From positions 744,001-808,000 of the forward strand of contig JAWMQL010000001.1 of NCBI GenBank assembly GCA_033283165.1: a DNA stretch of 64,000 bases, read 5' to 3'. This document shows positions 44,158 through 52,201 of this stretch, piece by piece; within the stretch, counting starts at the first letter, position 1; every line of letters begins with the position of its first letter. Origin of the DNA: JAWMQL01 sp033283165 (GTDB taxonomy: Bacteria; Pseudomonadota; Gammaproteobacteria; Pseudomonadales; Halieaceae). The notes under the pieces are model-generated. The model was not told the DNA's origin. It worked only from the letters and a program-made list of their open reading frames with translations, and searched no databases. A program made the translations under genes and the position numbers.

Positions 44158-45936
44158 ATGAAACCGACAGACATCACCAATCCCGAATATTTTCACAAGG
44201 TCGTGGACTGCCAGTACGCCTGTCCGGCCCATACCCCGGTGCCGGAATATATCCGCCTCATCGCGCGGCAGCGCTATACCGACGCCTACATGATCAACTG
44301 GGAATCGAATGTCTTTCCCGGCGTGCTGGGCAGGACCTGTGACCGCCCCTGTGAACCGGCCTGCCGCCGCGACAGGGTAGAGGACGAACCCGTTGCCATC
44401 TGCCGCCTGAAGCGGGTTGCAGCCGACAACAAGGACGACGCGGATGTGGCCAGCCGCATGCCCGAGATACCCCAGCGCAAGAACGGCAGAAAGATTGCCT
44501 GCATCGGTGCCGGCCCGGCCTCACTCACGGTGGCCAGGGACCTGATGCCACTGGGTTACAGTATCGACATCTACGACAATCAGTTCGCCGGCGGCGGCAT
44601 GATGCGGAGCCAGATTCCCTCCTTCCGCCTGCCGCTGCAGGTGTTGGACCAGGAGGTGAATTACATCCTGGATATGGGGGTCACCACGTTCTTCGATACT
44701 GAAGTGACCAGCATGAGAGATATCCTGAAAAAAGATTACGACGCGGTATTTGTCGGCACCGGTGCTCCCCGCGGCAAGGGCCTCAACCTCCCGGGCCTGG
44801 AGGAAGCCGGCGCGCAGGTGCACATCGGCATCGACTGGCTGGCCAGCGTGGCTTTCGATCACACGGACAAAATCGGCAAGAAAGTCCTGGTGCTGGGCGG
44901 CGGCAATACCGCCATGGACTGCTGCCGGACATCCAAACGGCTGGGCGGTGAAGACGTGCGTGTTGTCGTGCGCAGCCCATTCGAGGACATGAAGGCCTCA
45001 CCCTGGGAAAAAGAGGATGCCATGCACGAGGGCATCCCCATCTATGACAACCACGTGCCGAAAGAGATCGTAATCGAGGACGGCAAGCTGACCGGCATGC
45101 TGTTTGAGAAAGTCCGTGCCGAGTACGACGAGAACGGCAAACGCAGCCTGATACCGACCGGTGAAGATCTGGTGTTCATGGAGGCGGATGACGTGTTGAT
45201 GGCTATTGGCCAGGAAAATGCGTTCCCGTGGATCGAGCGGGACCTGGGAATCGAGTTCGACAAGTGGGATATGCCAGTGGTGGATGAGCGGACTTTCCAG
45301 TCCACCAACCAGAAGGTGTTCTTCGGTGGCGACGCCGCCTTCGGTCCGGAAAATGTGATCACCGCCGTGGCCCACGGCCACCAGGCCGCGGTGAGCATCG
45401 ACCTGTTCTGCCGCGGCGAATCCGTGCACAAGCGTCCCGCGCCGGGCACCAACCTGATCAGCCAGAAAATGGGGGTCCACGAGTGGAGCTATGACAACGC
45501 GGTAGAGGCCGACGAGCGTTACGTGGTACCACTGGCGCCACTGGAGAAGGCCCTGGCTGACCGAAAAATGGAAGTGGAACTCGGCTTCGACCGTGAAACC
45601 GGTTTTCGCGAGGCCGAACGTTGCCTGAATTGCGACGTGCAGACCGTATTCGAGGAGACACGCTGTATCGAGTGCGATGCCTGCGTGGACATCTGCCCCA
45701 CGGATTGCATCACGTTTACCGCCAATGGCGAAGAACCGGAGTTGCGCCGGCGACTCACTGCACCCGCGAATAACCTGGCGCAGGATCTCTACGTTTCTCA
45801 AACCCTGCCCACAGCCCGGGTGATGGTGAAGGACGAAAACGTCTGCCTGCACTGTGGCCTGTGTGCCGAACGCTGCCCGACCTCGGCCTGGGATATGCAG
45901 AAATTCCTCTACAACGTGACCAAGGCGGGGCTGTAA
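44158..45936 (+). CDS. GltD-like NAD(P)-FAD oxidoreductase with fused 2x[4Fe-4S] ferredoxin domain
   Basis: A 592-residue flavoprotein. The N-terminal GltD-type Fe-S domain has cysteines in CQYACPAHTPVPEY, CDRPCEPACRRD and AICRLKR. FAD binding uses CIGAGPASLTVARDL (~118-132) and NAD(P)H binding uses VLVLGGGNTAMDC (~242-254). FFGGDAAFGPENVITAVAHG follows as the C-terminal FAD motif. The last ~85 residues form a bacterial ferredoxin with two cluster motifs, CIECDACVDICPTDC and CLHCGLCAERCPTSA. It probably passes electrons from the following 2-oxoacid oxidoreductase to NAD(P). Three base pairs separate it from the alpha-subunit gene. Confidence 0.88.
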   Translation: MKPTDITNPEYFHKVVDCQYACPAHTPVPEYIRLIARQRYTDAYMINWESNVFPGVLGRTCDRPCEPACRRDRVEDEPVAICRLKRVAADNKDDADVASRMPEIPQRKNGRKIACIGAGPASLTVARDLMPLGYSIDIYDNQFAGGGMMRSQIPSFRLPLQVLDQEVNYILDMGVTTFFDTEVTSMRDILKKDYDAVFVGTGAPRGKGLNLPGLEEAGAQVHIGIDWLASVAFDHTDKIGKKVLVLGGGNTAMDCCRTSKRLGGEDVRVVVRSPFEDMKASPWEKEDAMHEGIPIYDNHVPKEIVIEDGKLTGMLFEKVRAEYDENGKRSLIPTGEDLVFMEADDVLMAIGQENAFPWIERDLGIEFDKWDMPVVDERTFQSTNQKVFFGGDAAFGPENVITAVAHGHQAAVSIDLFCRGESVHKRPAPGTNLISQKMGVHEWSYDNAVEADERYVVPLAPLEKALADRKMEVELGFDRETGFREAERCLNCDVQTVFEETRCIECDACVDICPTDCITFTANGEEPELRRRLTAPANNLAQDLYVSQTLPTARVMVKDENVCLHCGLCAERCPTSAWDMQKFLYNVTKAGL

Positions 45937-45939
45937 GCC

Positions 45940-47799
45940 ATGAAGAAAATTGAGTCCGTCAACGATTTTGTGATCAAGTTCGCCAACGTGAACGGTACCG
46001 GCTCAGCCAGTGCCAATAACCTGTTCGCAAAAGCCCTGTTCCGCATGGGTCTGCCGGTCAGCCCCAAGAATATTTTTCCCTCCAATATCCAGGGTCTCCC
46101 CACCTGGTACGAGGTCCGCGTCAGTGAGAAGGGTTACCTCGGACGCCGCGGTGGGGTTGATATCGTTTTGTCGGTCAACCCCCAGAGCATGCCTCAGGAT
46201 GTCCAGGATGTGCTTCCGGGCGGTTATTTCATTTACGACAATACCAAGCCGCTGGACCTGCGCCTGATTCGCAACGATGTCAATATCATCGGCATTCCCC
46301 TGACCCAGATATGCAACGACGAGTACAAGGATCCCCGCCAGCGCCAGCTGTTCAAGAACGTGATTTACGTCGGCGCCCTGGCGGCTCTGCTCGACATGGA
46401 CTTCAAGGTGCTCAGCGGACTGGTGGAAGACCAGTTCAAGGGCAAGGAAAAGCTGGTACTGCCCAATATTCACGCCCTGGAACTGGGTCACCAATGGGCC
46501 CGGGGCAACCTGGACTGTCCTATCGGCATCCGGGTCCAGAAAGCGGACAAGGTGGGCAACAAAATCCTGCTGGACGGCAACACCGCGCTGGGCCTGGGCG
46601 CTATCTACGGTGGTGCCACCTTCGCCGCGTGGTACCCGATTACTCCCTCCACATCGGTGGTGGATGCCTATGAAAAATATGCCAAGCGGGTGCGTATCGA
46701 CCCGGGTACGGGGCGCCGCAACTATGCCATCGTACAGGCCGAGGACGAATTGTCTGCCATCGGCATGGTGATCGGCGCCAGCTGGAACGGTGCACGGGCG
46801 TTCACCGCCACCTCCGGCCCGGGGGTTTCGCTGATGAGCGAGTTCCTTGGACTGGCCTATTTCGCCGAGATCCCCACGGTGTTGTTCAACGTGCAGCGGG
46901 CAGGGCCCTCCACCGGCATGCCCACCCGCACCCAGCAGGCCGATATCCTGTCCTGTGCCTACGCGTCACACGGCGATACCCGCCAGGTGCTGCTGTTTCC
47001 GTCCACACCCCGGGAATGTTTTGATTTCGGGGCACTGTCCTTCGACCTGGCCGAGCGCCTCCAGACGCCGATCATTCTCATGACCGACCTGGATCTGGGA
47101 ATGAACGACAATATGTCCGAGCCCCTGGCCTGGGACGACGATCGGCAATATGACCGGGGCAAGGTGCTGAGCGGGGAACAGCTGGAAAGTGGCGTGGAGT
47201 TCGGGCGCTACGTGGATGTGGACGGGGATGCGATCTGTTACCGCACCTACCCCGGCAGTCACCCCGAGAAGGGCGCTTTCTTTACCCGCGGCACCTCCCG
47301 TGACGAGAAGGCCGTCTACACCGAGAAAGGAGAGGAATACGAGGAGAACATGCTGCGCCTGATGCGCAAGTGGGACACCATCAAGGAGTACGTGCCCGGC
47401 CCCGAATTTGTCAACAGCGAGGTCAAAACGGACATCGGCGTGCTGTATTTTGGCACCAGCGAGGAGTCTGCGCGGGAGTCGCGCGATTACCTGGCGATGG
47501 AAGGTATTCACATGGACGCGATGCGGGTCAGGGCCTTCCCTTTCAACGACGACGTCGAGGACTTCATCGAGGCCCACGAGCAGGTTTTCGTCATCGAACA
47601 GAACCGGGATGCCCAGTTGCGGACCCTGTTGATGGCCGAATTCGAGTTCGGCCCCGACAAGTTGAAGTCGGTGCTGTGTTTTGACGGCACCCCCATCAGC
47701 GCCCGCAATATCAGCAAACAGATCAAGAGTCACCTCAACGGTGAGAACGTACAACCGTTGCGCCGCAGGCAGGTCGCCAGTGGCGGGGGAGAGCAGTAA
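45940..47799 (+). CDS. 2-oxoacid:acceptor oxidoreductase, fused gamma-alpha subunit
   Basis: A 619-residue subunit. Residues ~1-190 are the gamma domain (FVIKFANVNGTGSASANNLF, KGYLGRRGGVDIVLSVNPQ). Residues ~205-440 are the alpha/PYR domain (GNTALGLGAIYGGATFAAWY, PITPSTSVVDAYEKYA, VQAEDELSAIGMVIGASWNG, TATSGPGVSLMSEFLGLAYF, NVQRAGPSTGMPTRTQQADI). The C-terminal domain II follows (DIGVLYFGTSEESARESRDY). The fused architecture matches KorA-type 2-oxoglutarate or related oxidoreductases rather than four-subunit PorGDAB. The substrate is not certain. It overlaps the beta-subunit ATG by one base. Confidence 0.9.
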   Translation: MKKIESVNDFVIKFANVNGTGSASANNLFAKALFRMGLPVSPKNIFPSNIQGLPTWYEVRVSEKGYLGRRGGVDIVLSVNPQSMPQDVQDVLPGGYFIYDNTKPLDLRLIRNDVNIIGIPLTQICNDEYKDPRQRQLFKNVIYVGALAALLDMDFKVLSGLVEDQFKGKEKLVLPNIHALELGHQWARGNLDCPIGIRVQKADKVGNKILLDGNTALGLGAIYGGATFAAWYPITPSTSVVDAYEKYAKRVRIDPGTGRRNYAIVQAEDELSAIGMVIGASWNGARAFTATSGPGVSLMSEFLGLAYFAEIPTVLFNVQRAGPSTGMPTRTQQADILSCAYASHGDTRQVLLFPSTPRECFDFGALSFDLAERLQTPIILMTDLDLGMNDNMSEPLAWDDDRQYDRGKVLSGEQLESGVEFGRYVDVDGDAICYRTYPGSHPEKGAFFTRGTSRDEKAVYTEKGEEYEENMLRLMRKWDTIKEYVPGPEFVNSEVKTDIGVLYFGTSEESARESRDYLAMEGIHMDAMRVRAFPFNDDVEDFIEAHEQVFVIEQNRDAQLRTLLMAEFEFGPDKLKSVLCFDGTPISARNISKQIKSHLNGENVQPLRRRQVASGGGEQ

Positions 47800-48851
47800 T
47801 GAGTTACCAGATACCAAAGTTCCGTCACCCGGAGTTGCCGGTCAACGAGCTGGGCTACACCCGGGCGGACTACGAGGGCTCCATCTCCACCTTGTGCGCA
47901 GGGTGTGGCCACGATTCCATATCCGGGGCGATTGTGCGCGCCTGCCACGAATTGTCGCTGGAGCCGCACAAGATCGCCAAGCTGTCGGGTATCGGCTGCT
48001 CGTCGAAGTCGCCGACCTATTTCCTGGGCAAATCCCACGGCTTTAACTCGGTACACGGGCGCATGCCGTCGGTGGTGACCGGCGCGGCGATGGCCAACCG
48101 CGAGCTGCTGTACCTGGGTGTATCGGGTGATGGCGATACCGCCTCCATCGGCATGGGGCAGTTCGCGCACGTAGCCCGACGCAACCTGAACATGGTCTAT
48201 ATCGTCATGAATAACGGCTGCTACGGCCTGACCAAGGGACAGGACTCCGCCACCGCCGACGAGGGCTCGGCCAGCAAGAAAGGCGATCCCAACCCGTACG
48301 CGGCTATCGACCTGTGCGGCACCGCATTGCATATGGGGGCTACTTTCGTCGCCCGCAGCTTCTCTGGCGACAAGGAACAACTGGTCCCCCTGATCAAGGC
48401 GGCCATGACGCACCGCGGCTTCGCCTTCATCGATGTGATTTCGCCCTGCGTGACTTTCAACAACAACCCGCAATCCACCAAGAGTTACGAATGGGTGCGG
48501 GAACACCAGGAAGCCTGCGGTACGGTGGATTTTGTGCCCATGCGGCAGGAAATCACCACCGACTACAAACCGGGTTTCACGCACGAGGTGACCATGCACG
48601 ACGGTTCGTCCATTCACCTTTACAAGCTGGACGAGTCTCTGGATCCTTTCGACCGCCGCTCGGCCATGAACGCCCTGGAAGACCATCGCGAGGCGGGCGA
48701 CATCCTGACCGGACTGATCTACATGAACAAGGATTCCCGCGACCTGCACGACCTCCTGCAGACCTCCCAGCGGCCACTCAATGCCCTGACCGAGGGTGAC
48801 CTGTGCCCCGGCAACAAAATGCTGGAGAACATCAACGCCAGCCTGCGCTAG
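47799..48851 (+). CDS. 2-oxoacid:acceptor oxidoreductase, beta (TPP-binding) subunit
   Basis: A 350-residue thiamine diphosphate-binding subunit. It has cluster/TPP-region cysteines in LCAGCGHDSISG and SGIGCSSKSP, HGRMPSVVTGAAMAN, and the TPP-Mg motif GVSGDGDTASIGMGQFAHVA followed by VYIVMNNGCYGLTKGQ. With the gamma-alpha subunit it converts a 2-oxoacid plus CoA to acyl-CoA and CO2. The KorB-like look suggests 2-oxoglutarate. It is last in the three-gene operon, which ends before the REP-like hairpin. Confidence 0.9.
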   Translation: MSYQIPKFRHPELPVNELGYTRADYEGSISTLCAGCGHDSISGAIVRACHELSLEPHKIAKLSGIGCSSKSPTYFLGKSHGFNSVHGRMPSVVTGAAMANRELLYLGVSGDGDTASIGMGQFAHVARRNLNMVYIVMNNGCYGLTKGQDSATADEGSASKKGDPNPYAAIDLCGTALHMGATFVARSFSGDKEQLVPLIKAAMTHRGFAFIDVISPCVTFNNNPQSTKSYEWVREHQEACGTVDFVPMRQEITTDYKPGFTHEVTMHDGSSIHLYKLDESLDPFDRRSAMNALEDHREAGDILTGLIYMNKDSRDLHDLLQTSQRPLNALTEGDLCPGNKMLENINASLR

Positions 48852-48876
48852 CCACCACCCCGATAGCGCAAAAGGG

Positions 48877-48950
48877 AAGGTAAAAAGAGGACAGTTCACT
48901 TTTCCCGATGAAATAAAGTGAACTGTCCCCGATTTGCCCCTATTTACCTT
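48877..48950. repeat. REP-like palindromic element between the oxidoreductase operon and phoB
   Basis: Inner arms GGACAGTTCACTTT (48889-48902) and AAAGTGAACTGTCC (48915-48928) are perfect over 14 bp. Outer arms AAGGTAAA (48877-48884) and TTTACCTT (48943-48950) add another 8 bp, and a T-run follows. The GGACAGTTCAC core is typical of REP-type repeats tied to REP-associated transposases in Gammaproteobacteria. It may double as the terminator of the oxidoreductase operon. Confidence 0.75.
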
Positions 48951-48981
48951 TTTTAACCCCTTGCTTAAAGTGCCCCTTTTT

Positions 48982-49016
48982 TGTCATTCAAATGTCATAA
49001 TTCGGTCATCTAATAG
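48982..49016 (+). promoter_or_regulatory. Pho box and -10 of phoB
   Basis: Three half-sites repeat at exactly 11 bp: TGTCAT at 48982, TGTCAT at 48993 and GGTCAT at 49004. TAATAG at 49011-49016 is a suitable -10. This is the classical PhoB-binding direct repeat, so phoBR is autoregulated by phosphate starvation. Confidence 0.82.
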
Positions 49017-49050
49017 CCGGAACAGTGGCAGATGAAGGACAACAGGCGTT

Positions 49051-49755
49051 ATGAGCCAAGAAACCGTGCTCATCGTTGACGATGAATTTGCGATCCGGGA
49101 TATGCTGCGGATGGCGCTCGAGATGGCTGGCTTCCGCTGCATGGAAGCCGAAGATACGCAACAGGCCTATTCCCTGGTGCTGGACGAGCGGCCGGATATC
49201 GTGCTGTTGGACTGGATGTTGCCGGGTGGCAGCGGCCTGGAGCTGTTGCGACGGCTGAAGCGAGAGGAGTTGAACCGGGAAGTGCCCGTCATCATGCTGA
49301 CTGCGAAAACCTCCGAGGACAACGTCATCCAGGGGCTGGACGTTGGCGCAGACGATTATATTACCAAGCCGTTCGCGCCCCGAGAGCTGATTGCCCGCAT
49401 CCGGGCCCTGTTGCGCAGGTCGGGCGGCGTGGGGCAGGAAGACAAGATTCAGGTGGGCGAGATGGTGCTGGACATGGACAGCCGGCGCATATTCCTGGGT
49501 GAAGAACCGGTGGACATGGGGCCTACCGAGTTCAATCTCCTGCACTTTTTCATGACCCACCCGGAGAGAGCCTATACCCGGGGTCAGCTGCTGGATCATG
49601 TGTGGGGCGTAAATGTCTACGTGGAAGAGCGTACGGTGGATGTGCACATCCGCAGGTTGCGCAAGTCCCTGCAAAACCACCATATGGACTACAGTAACTG
49701 TATCCAGACCGTGCGCGGTACCGGCTATCGTTTCTCCACCCGGGGTGCGGGGTAG
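49051..49755 (+). CDS. phoB: Phosphate regulon response regulator PhoB
   Basis: A 234-residue OmpR-type response regulator. The receiver domain has acidic pocket D10/D11, phosphoacceptor D54 (VLLDWMLPGG) and K106 in DDYITKPF. The C-terminal winged helix carries YTRGQLLDHVWGVNVYVEER and VDVHIRRLRKSL, the PhoB signature. It binds Pho boxes, three of which are visible in this window. Two bases separate its stop from the phoR GTG. Confidence 0.95.
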   Translation: MSQETVLIVDDEFAIRDMLRMALEMAGFRCMEAEDTQQAYSLVLDERPDIVLLDWMLPGGSGLELLRRLKREELNREVPVIMLTAKTSEDNVIQGLDVGADDYITKPFAPRELIARIRALLRRSGGVGQEDKIQVGEMVLDMDSRRIFLGEEPVDMGPTEFNLLHFFMTHPERAYTRGQLLDHVWGVNVYVEERTVDVHIRRLRKSLQNHHMDYSNCIQTVRGTGYRFSTRGAG

Positions 49756-49757
49756 GG

Positions 49758-51029
49758 GTGATCGCGAGACAGAGTTGGCACAGCGAGATTCGCCGGGTTG
49801 CGGTGATTCTCCTGGTCGCCCTGCTGTTGGGCTGGCTGGTCGGTAGCCTGGCGGCAGTTTTCGCGGTCACCGTAACGGTCATTCTGGCCGTCTGGATCTG
49901 GCAACTGTGGCGTATCCAGCAATGGTTGCACGATGCAGAGGCGGAGCCCCCGGAAAGTTTCGGCATATGGGGTTATATTTTTGACCGCATCTACCAGATC
50001 CAGAGCCGGCATCGGGATGATCAGCTGCGACTGCAGTCCGCCCTGGACTATATGCAGGATTCCATGGCCTCGATTGACGATGGGGTGGCCACTCTGGACA
50101 CGCGGGGCCGGATCGAGTGGTGCAACGAGGCCGCCAAAGGCTTGCTCGGCCTGCGTTATCCCGAGGACCGGGGCCAGCACATACTCAACCTCGTCCGGCT
50201 GCCGGAATTTCATGACTATTTTTCCACTGGCGAATACAGCGAACCGCTGGAACTGGAAATCGTCGGGGACGAGGAATTGACTCTTCAGTTTGAAATCACA
50301 AGATTTGGGGAGGGTAACAGAATGGTGTTTGTCCGCGATGTAACCGAACGGGTGCAGCTTGAAAAGATGCGGCGCGATTTTGTGGGTAACGTCTCTCACG
50401 AAATGAGGACACCGTTGACTGTCATTAAGGGCTACCTGGAGACCCTGTTATCGGATTCGGAGATCGACGCCCGCTACCTGAAGCCACTGCAGCAGATGGA
50501 CCAACAGGCAGCCCGGATGGAAAACCTGCTGAAAGACCTGCTGTGGTTGTCGCGGATTGAAAGTCTCAGCGGGACAGAGAAGGGCGAACTGGTCGATGTG
50601 CCCGCTCTGCTCGAGGAACTCAGGGAGGAGTGGGAATACAATTACCCTGAGCGAACAATCGAAATCATCACGGAAACCAGCGACTCGATACCCGGAGACT
50701 ACCGGGAATTGCACAGCGCGGTGGCAAACCTGGTGATGAACGCGGTCAAATACAGCCCGGATGACAGCGTGGTGCAGGTACGCTGGCGCCGCGAGGGCGA
50801 TGAATACCTCCTTTCAGTCAAGGACCGCGGAATCGGCATTGACGCGATTCACCTGCCCCGTCTCACCGAGCGCTTCTACCGTGTAGACGAGAGCCGTAAT
50901 TCCCAGACCGGGGGAACCGGCCTTGGTCTGGCAATCGTCAAGCACGTGGTCATGGGGCATAAGGGAGAGCTTCGAATAGACAGCAGGCCCGGTAAAGGCA
51001 GCCGCTTTACCATCGCGATCCCCGCATAA
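49758..51029 (+). CDS. phoR: Phosphate regulon sensor histidine kinase PhoR
   Basis: A 423-residue sensor kinase with two closely spaced N-terminal helices (VAVILLVALLLGWLVG and AVFAVTVTVILAVWIWQL) and almost no periplasmic domain. A PAS domain follows (DDGVATLDTRGRIEWCNEAA), then the HisKA box FVGNVSHEMRTPLTVIKGYL (His ~214) and the ATPase domain (NLVMNAVKYSP, DRGIGIDAIHLPRL, GGTGLGLAIVKHV). This layout is that of PhoR, which senses phosphate through the Pst-PhoU complex. GTG start at 49758. Confidence 0.94.
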   Translation: MIARQSWHSEIRRVAVILLVALLLGWLVGSLAAVFAVTVTVILAVWIWQLWRIQQWLHDAEAEPPESFGIWGYIFDRIYQIQSRHRDDQLRLQSALDYMQDSMASIDDGVATLDTRGRIEWCNEAAKGLLGLRYPEDRGQHILNLVRLPEFHDYFSTGEYSEPLELEIVGDEELTLQFEITRFGEGNRMVFVRDVTERVQLEKMRRDFVGNVSHEMRTPLTVIKGYLETLLSDSEIDARYLKPLQQMDQQAARMENLLKDLLWLSRIESLSGTEKGELVDVPALLEELREEWEYNYPERTIEIITETSDSIPGDYRELHSAVANLVMNAVKYSPDDSVVQVRWRREGDEYLLSVKDRGIGIDAIHLPRLTERFYRVDESRNSQTGGTGLGLAIVKHVVMGHKGELRIDSRPGKGSRFTIAIPA

Positions 51030-51069
51030 TCCCGGCGGATTGGCGCATTTTTTCTCCCTACAGCATCGT

Positions 51070-51101
51070 TGTCATAAAACTGTCACATACACGCCTTACA
51101 G
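51070..51101 (+). promoter_or_regulatory. Pho box and -10 of pstS
   Basis: TGTCAT (51070-51075) and TGTCAC (51081-51086) are 11 bp apart with the AT-rich spacer AAAAC. TACAGT at 51096-51101 is a fitting -10. It lies 44 bp before the pstS start. Confidence 0.82.
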
Positions 51102-51144
51102 TGGCCAGCAGTCGATTAACCCACTTTACCCAAGGGATCTACCT

Positions 51145-52119
51145 ATGAAACTGGTTACAATCTGCAAGGCGGCCGTGGTGGCGGCCGTCATGGGCACTGC
51201 TCCACTGGTGTCGGCTAGTGGCGTGGAGGACGGACTGCCGGAGTACCAGGTGGCACAGGGCGTCTCTGGCAACCTGTCCAGTATCGGCTCGGATACGCTT
51301 GCCAACCTGATGACCCTGTGGGCGGAGGAGTTCAAACGGGCCTATCCCAATGTGAATATCCAGATCCAGGCGGCGGGTTCCTCGACGGCGCCGCCCGCCC
51401 TGACGGAAGGAACCTCCAACCTGGGACCCATGAGCCGCAAAATGAAGGACAAGGAGATCGAGGCCTTCGAAAGCCGTTACGGCTACAAACCCACCGCGGT
51501 ACCGGTCGCTATCGACGCACTTGCCGTCTACGTGCACAAGGACAACCCGATCGAGGGTATGAGCATTGCCGATGTGGATGCGGTGTTCTCCTCCACCCGC
51601 AAGTGCGGTGCCAAGGCCGATATCACCAACTGGGGCAGCCTGGGCCTTGAGGGTGCCTGGCAGAGCCGTGATATCCAGCTTTTTGGCCGCAACTCGGTAT
51701 CTGGCACCTACGGGTACTTCAAGCAGGAGGCCCTGTGCAAGGGCGACTACAAGAACACCGTCAACGAGCAGCCCGGTTCCGCCTCGGTGGTCCAGTCTGT
51801 TTCCACGTCCATCAACGGTATCGGCTATTCCGGTATCGGTTACAAGACCTCCAGTGTGCGAGCCGTGCCCCTGAGCAAGAAGCCGGGTGAGGAGCCCGTT
51901 GCCGCGACCCCCGAGAACGCCGTCCACGGCAGTTATCCCCTGTCCCGGTTCCTGTATGTTTATGTCAATAAGGATCCGAACAAGCCCCTCAGCCCGCTGG
52001 AGAGAGAATTTATCAAGCTGGTGTACTCCCGCCAGGGCCAGGACGTCGTGGTCAAGGACGGCTACATACCGCTGCCGGCCCAGGTTATTGATCGAATCAG
52101 TACCCAACTTGAACTGTAA
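51145..52119 (+). CDS. pstS: Phosphate ABC transporter substrate-binding protein PstS
   Basis: A 324-residue periplasmic phosphate-binding protein with a signal peptide of about 25 residues ending VSASG. It carries the phosphate-site segments SIGSDTLANL, AAGSSTAPPALTEGTSNLGP and FGRNSVSGTYGYFKQ. Length and motifs match the family related to PstS of Pseudomonas. The ATG at 51145 follows AAGGGA. The longer open frame would cover the Pho box and is not used. Separated from pstC by a terminator. Confidence 0.94.
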   Translation: MKLVTICKAAVVAAVMGTAPLVSASGVEDGLPEYQVAQGVSGNLSSIGSDTLANLMTLWAEEFKRAYPNVNIQIQAAGSSTAPPALTEGTSNLGPMSRKMKDKEIEAFESRYGYKPTAVPVAIDALAVYVHKDNPIEGMSIADVDAVFSSTRKCGAKADITNWGSLGLEGAWQSRDIQLFGRNSVSGTYGYFKQEALCKGDYKNTVNEQPGSASVVQSVSTSINGIGYSGIGYKTSSVRAVPLSKKPGEEPVAATPENAVHGSYPLSRFLYVYVNKDPNKPLSPLEREFIKLVYSRQGQDVVVKDGYIPLPAQVIDRISTQLEL

Positions 52120-52142
52120 TTCAGGACCTCCAGGTCTTGCTG

Positions 52143-52167
52143 GCCGCCCCAGGGCGGCTTTTTTTGT
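52143..52167 (+). terminator. Terminator between pstS and pstC
   Basis: GCCGCC pairs with GGCGGC across a CCAG loop and is followed by seven T. Partial read-through would give much more PstS than membrane components, as expected for a binding-protein transporter. Confidence 0.85.
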
Positions 52168-52201
52168 AAAGTATCGGGCCGATGACTAAAAGGGCGGCAT
52201 T

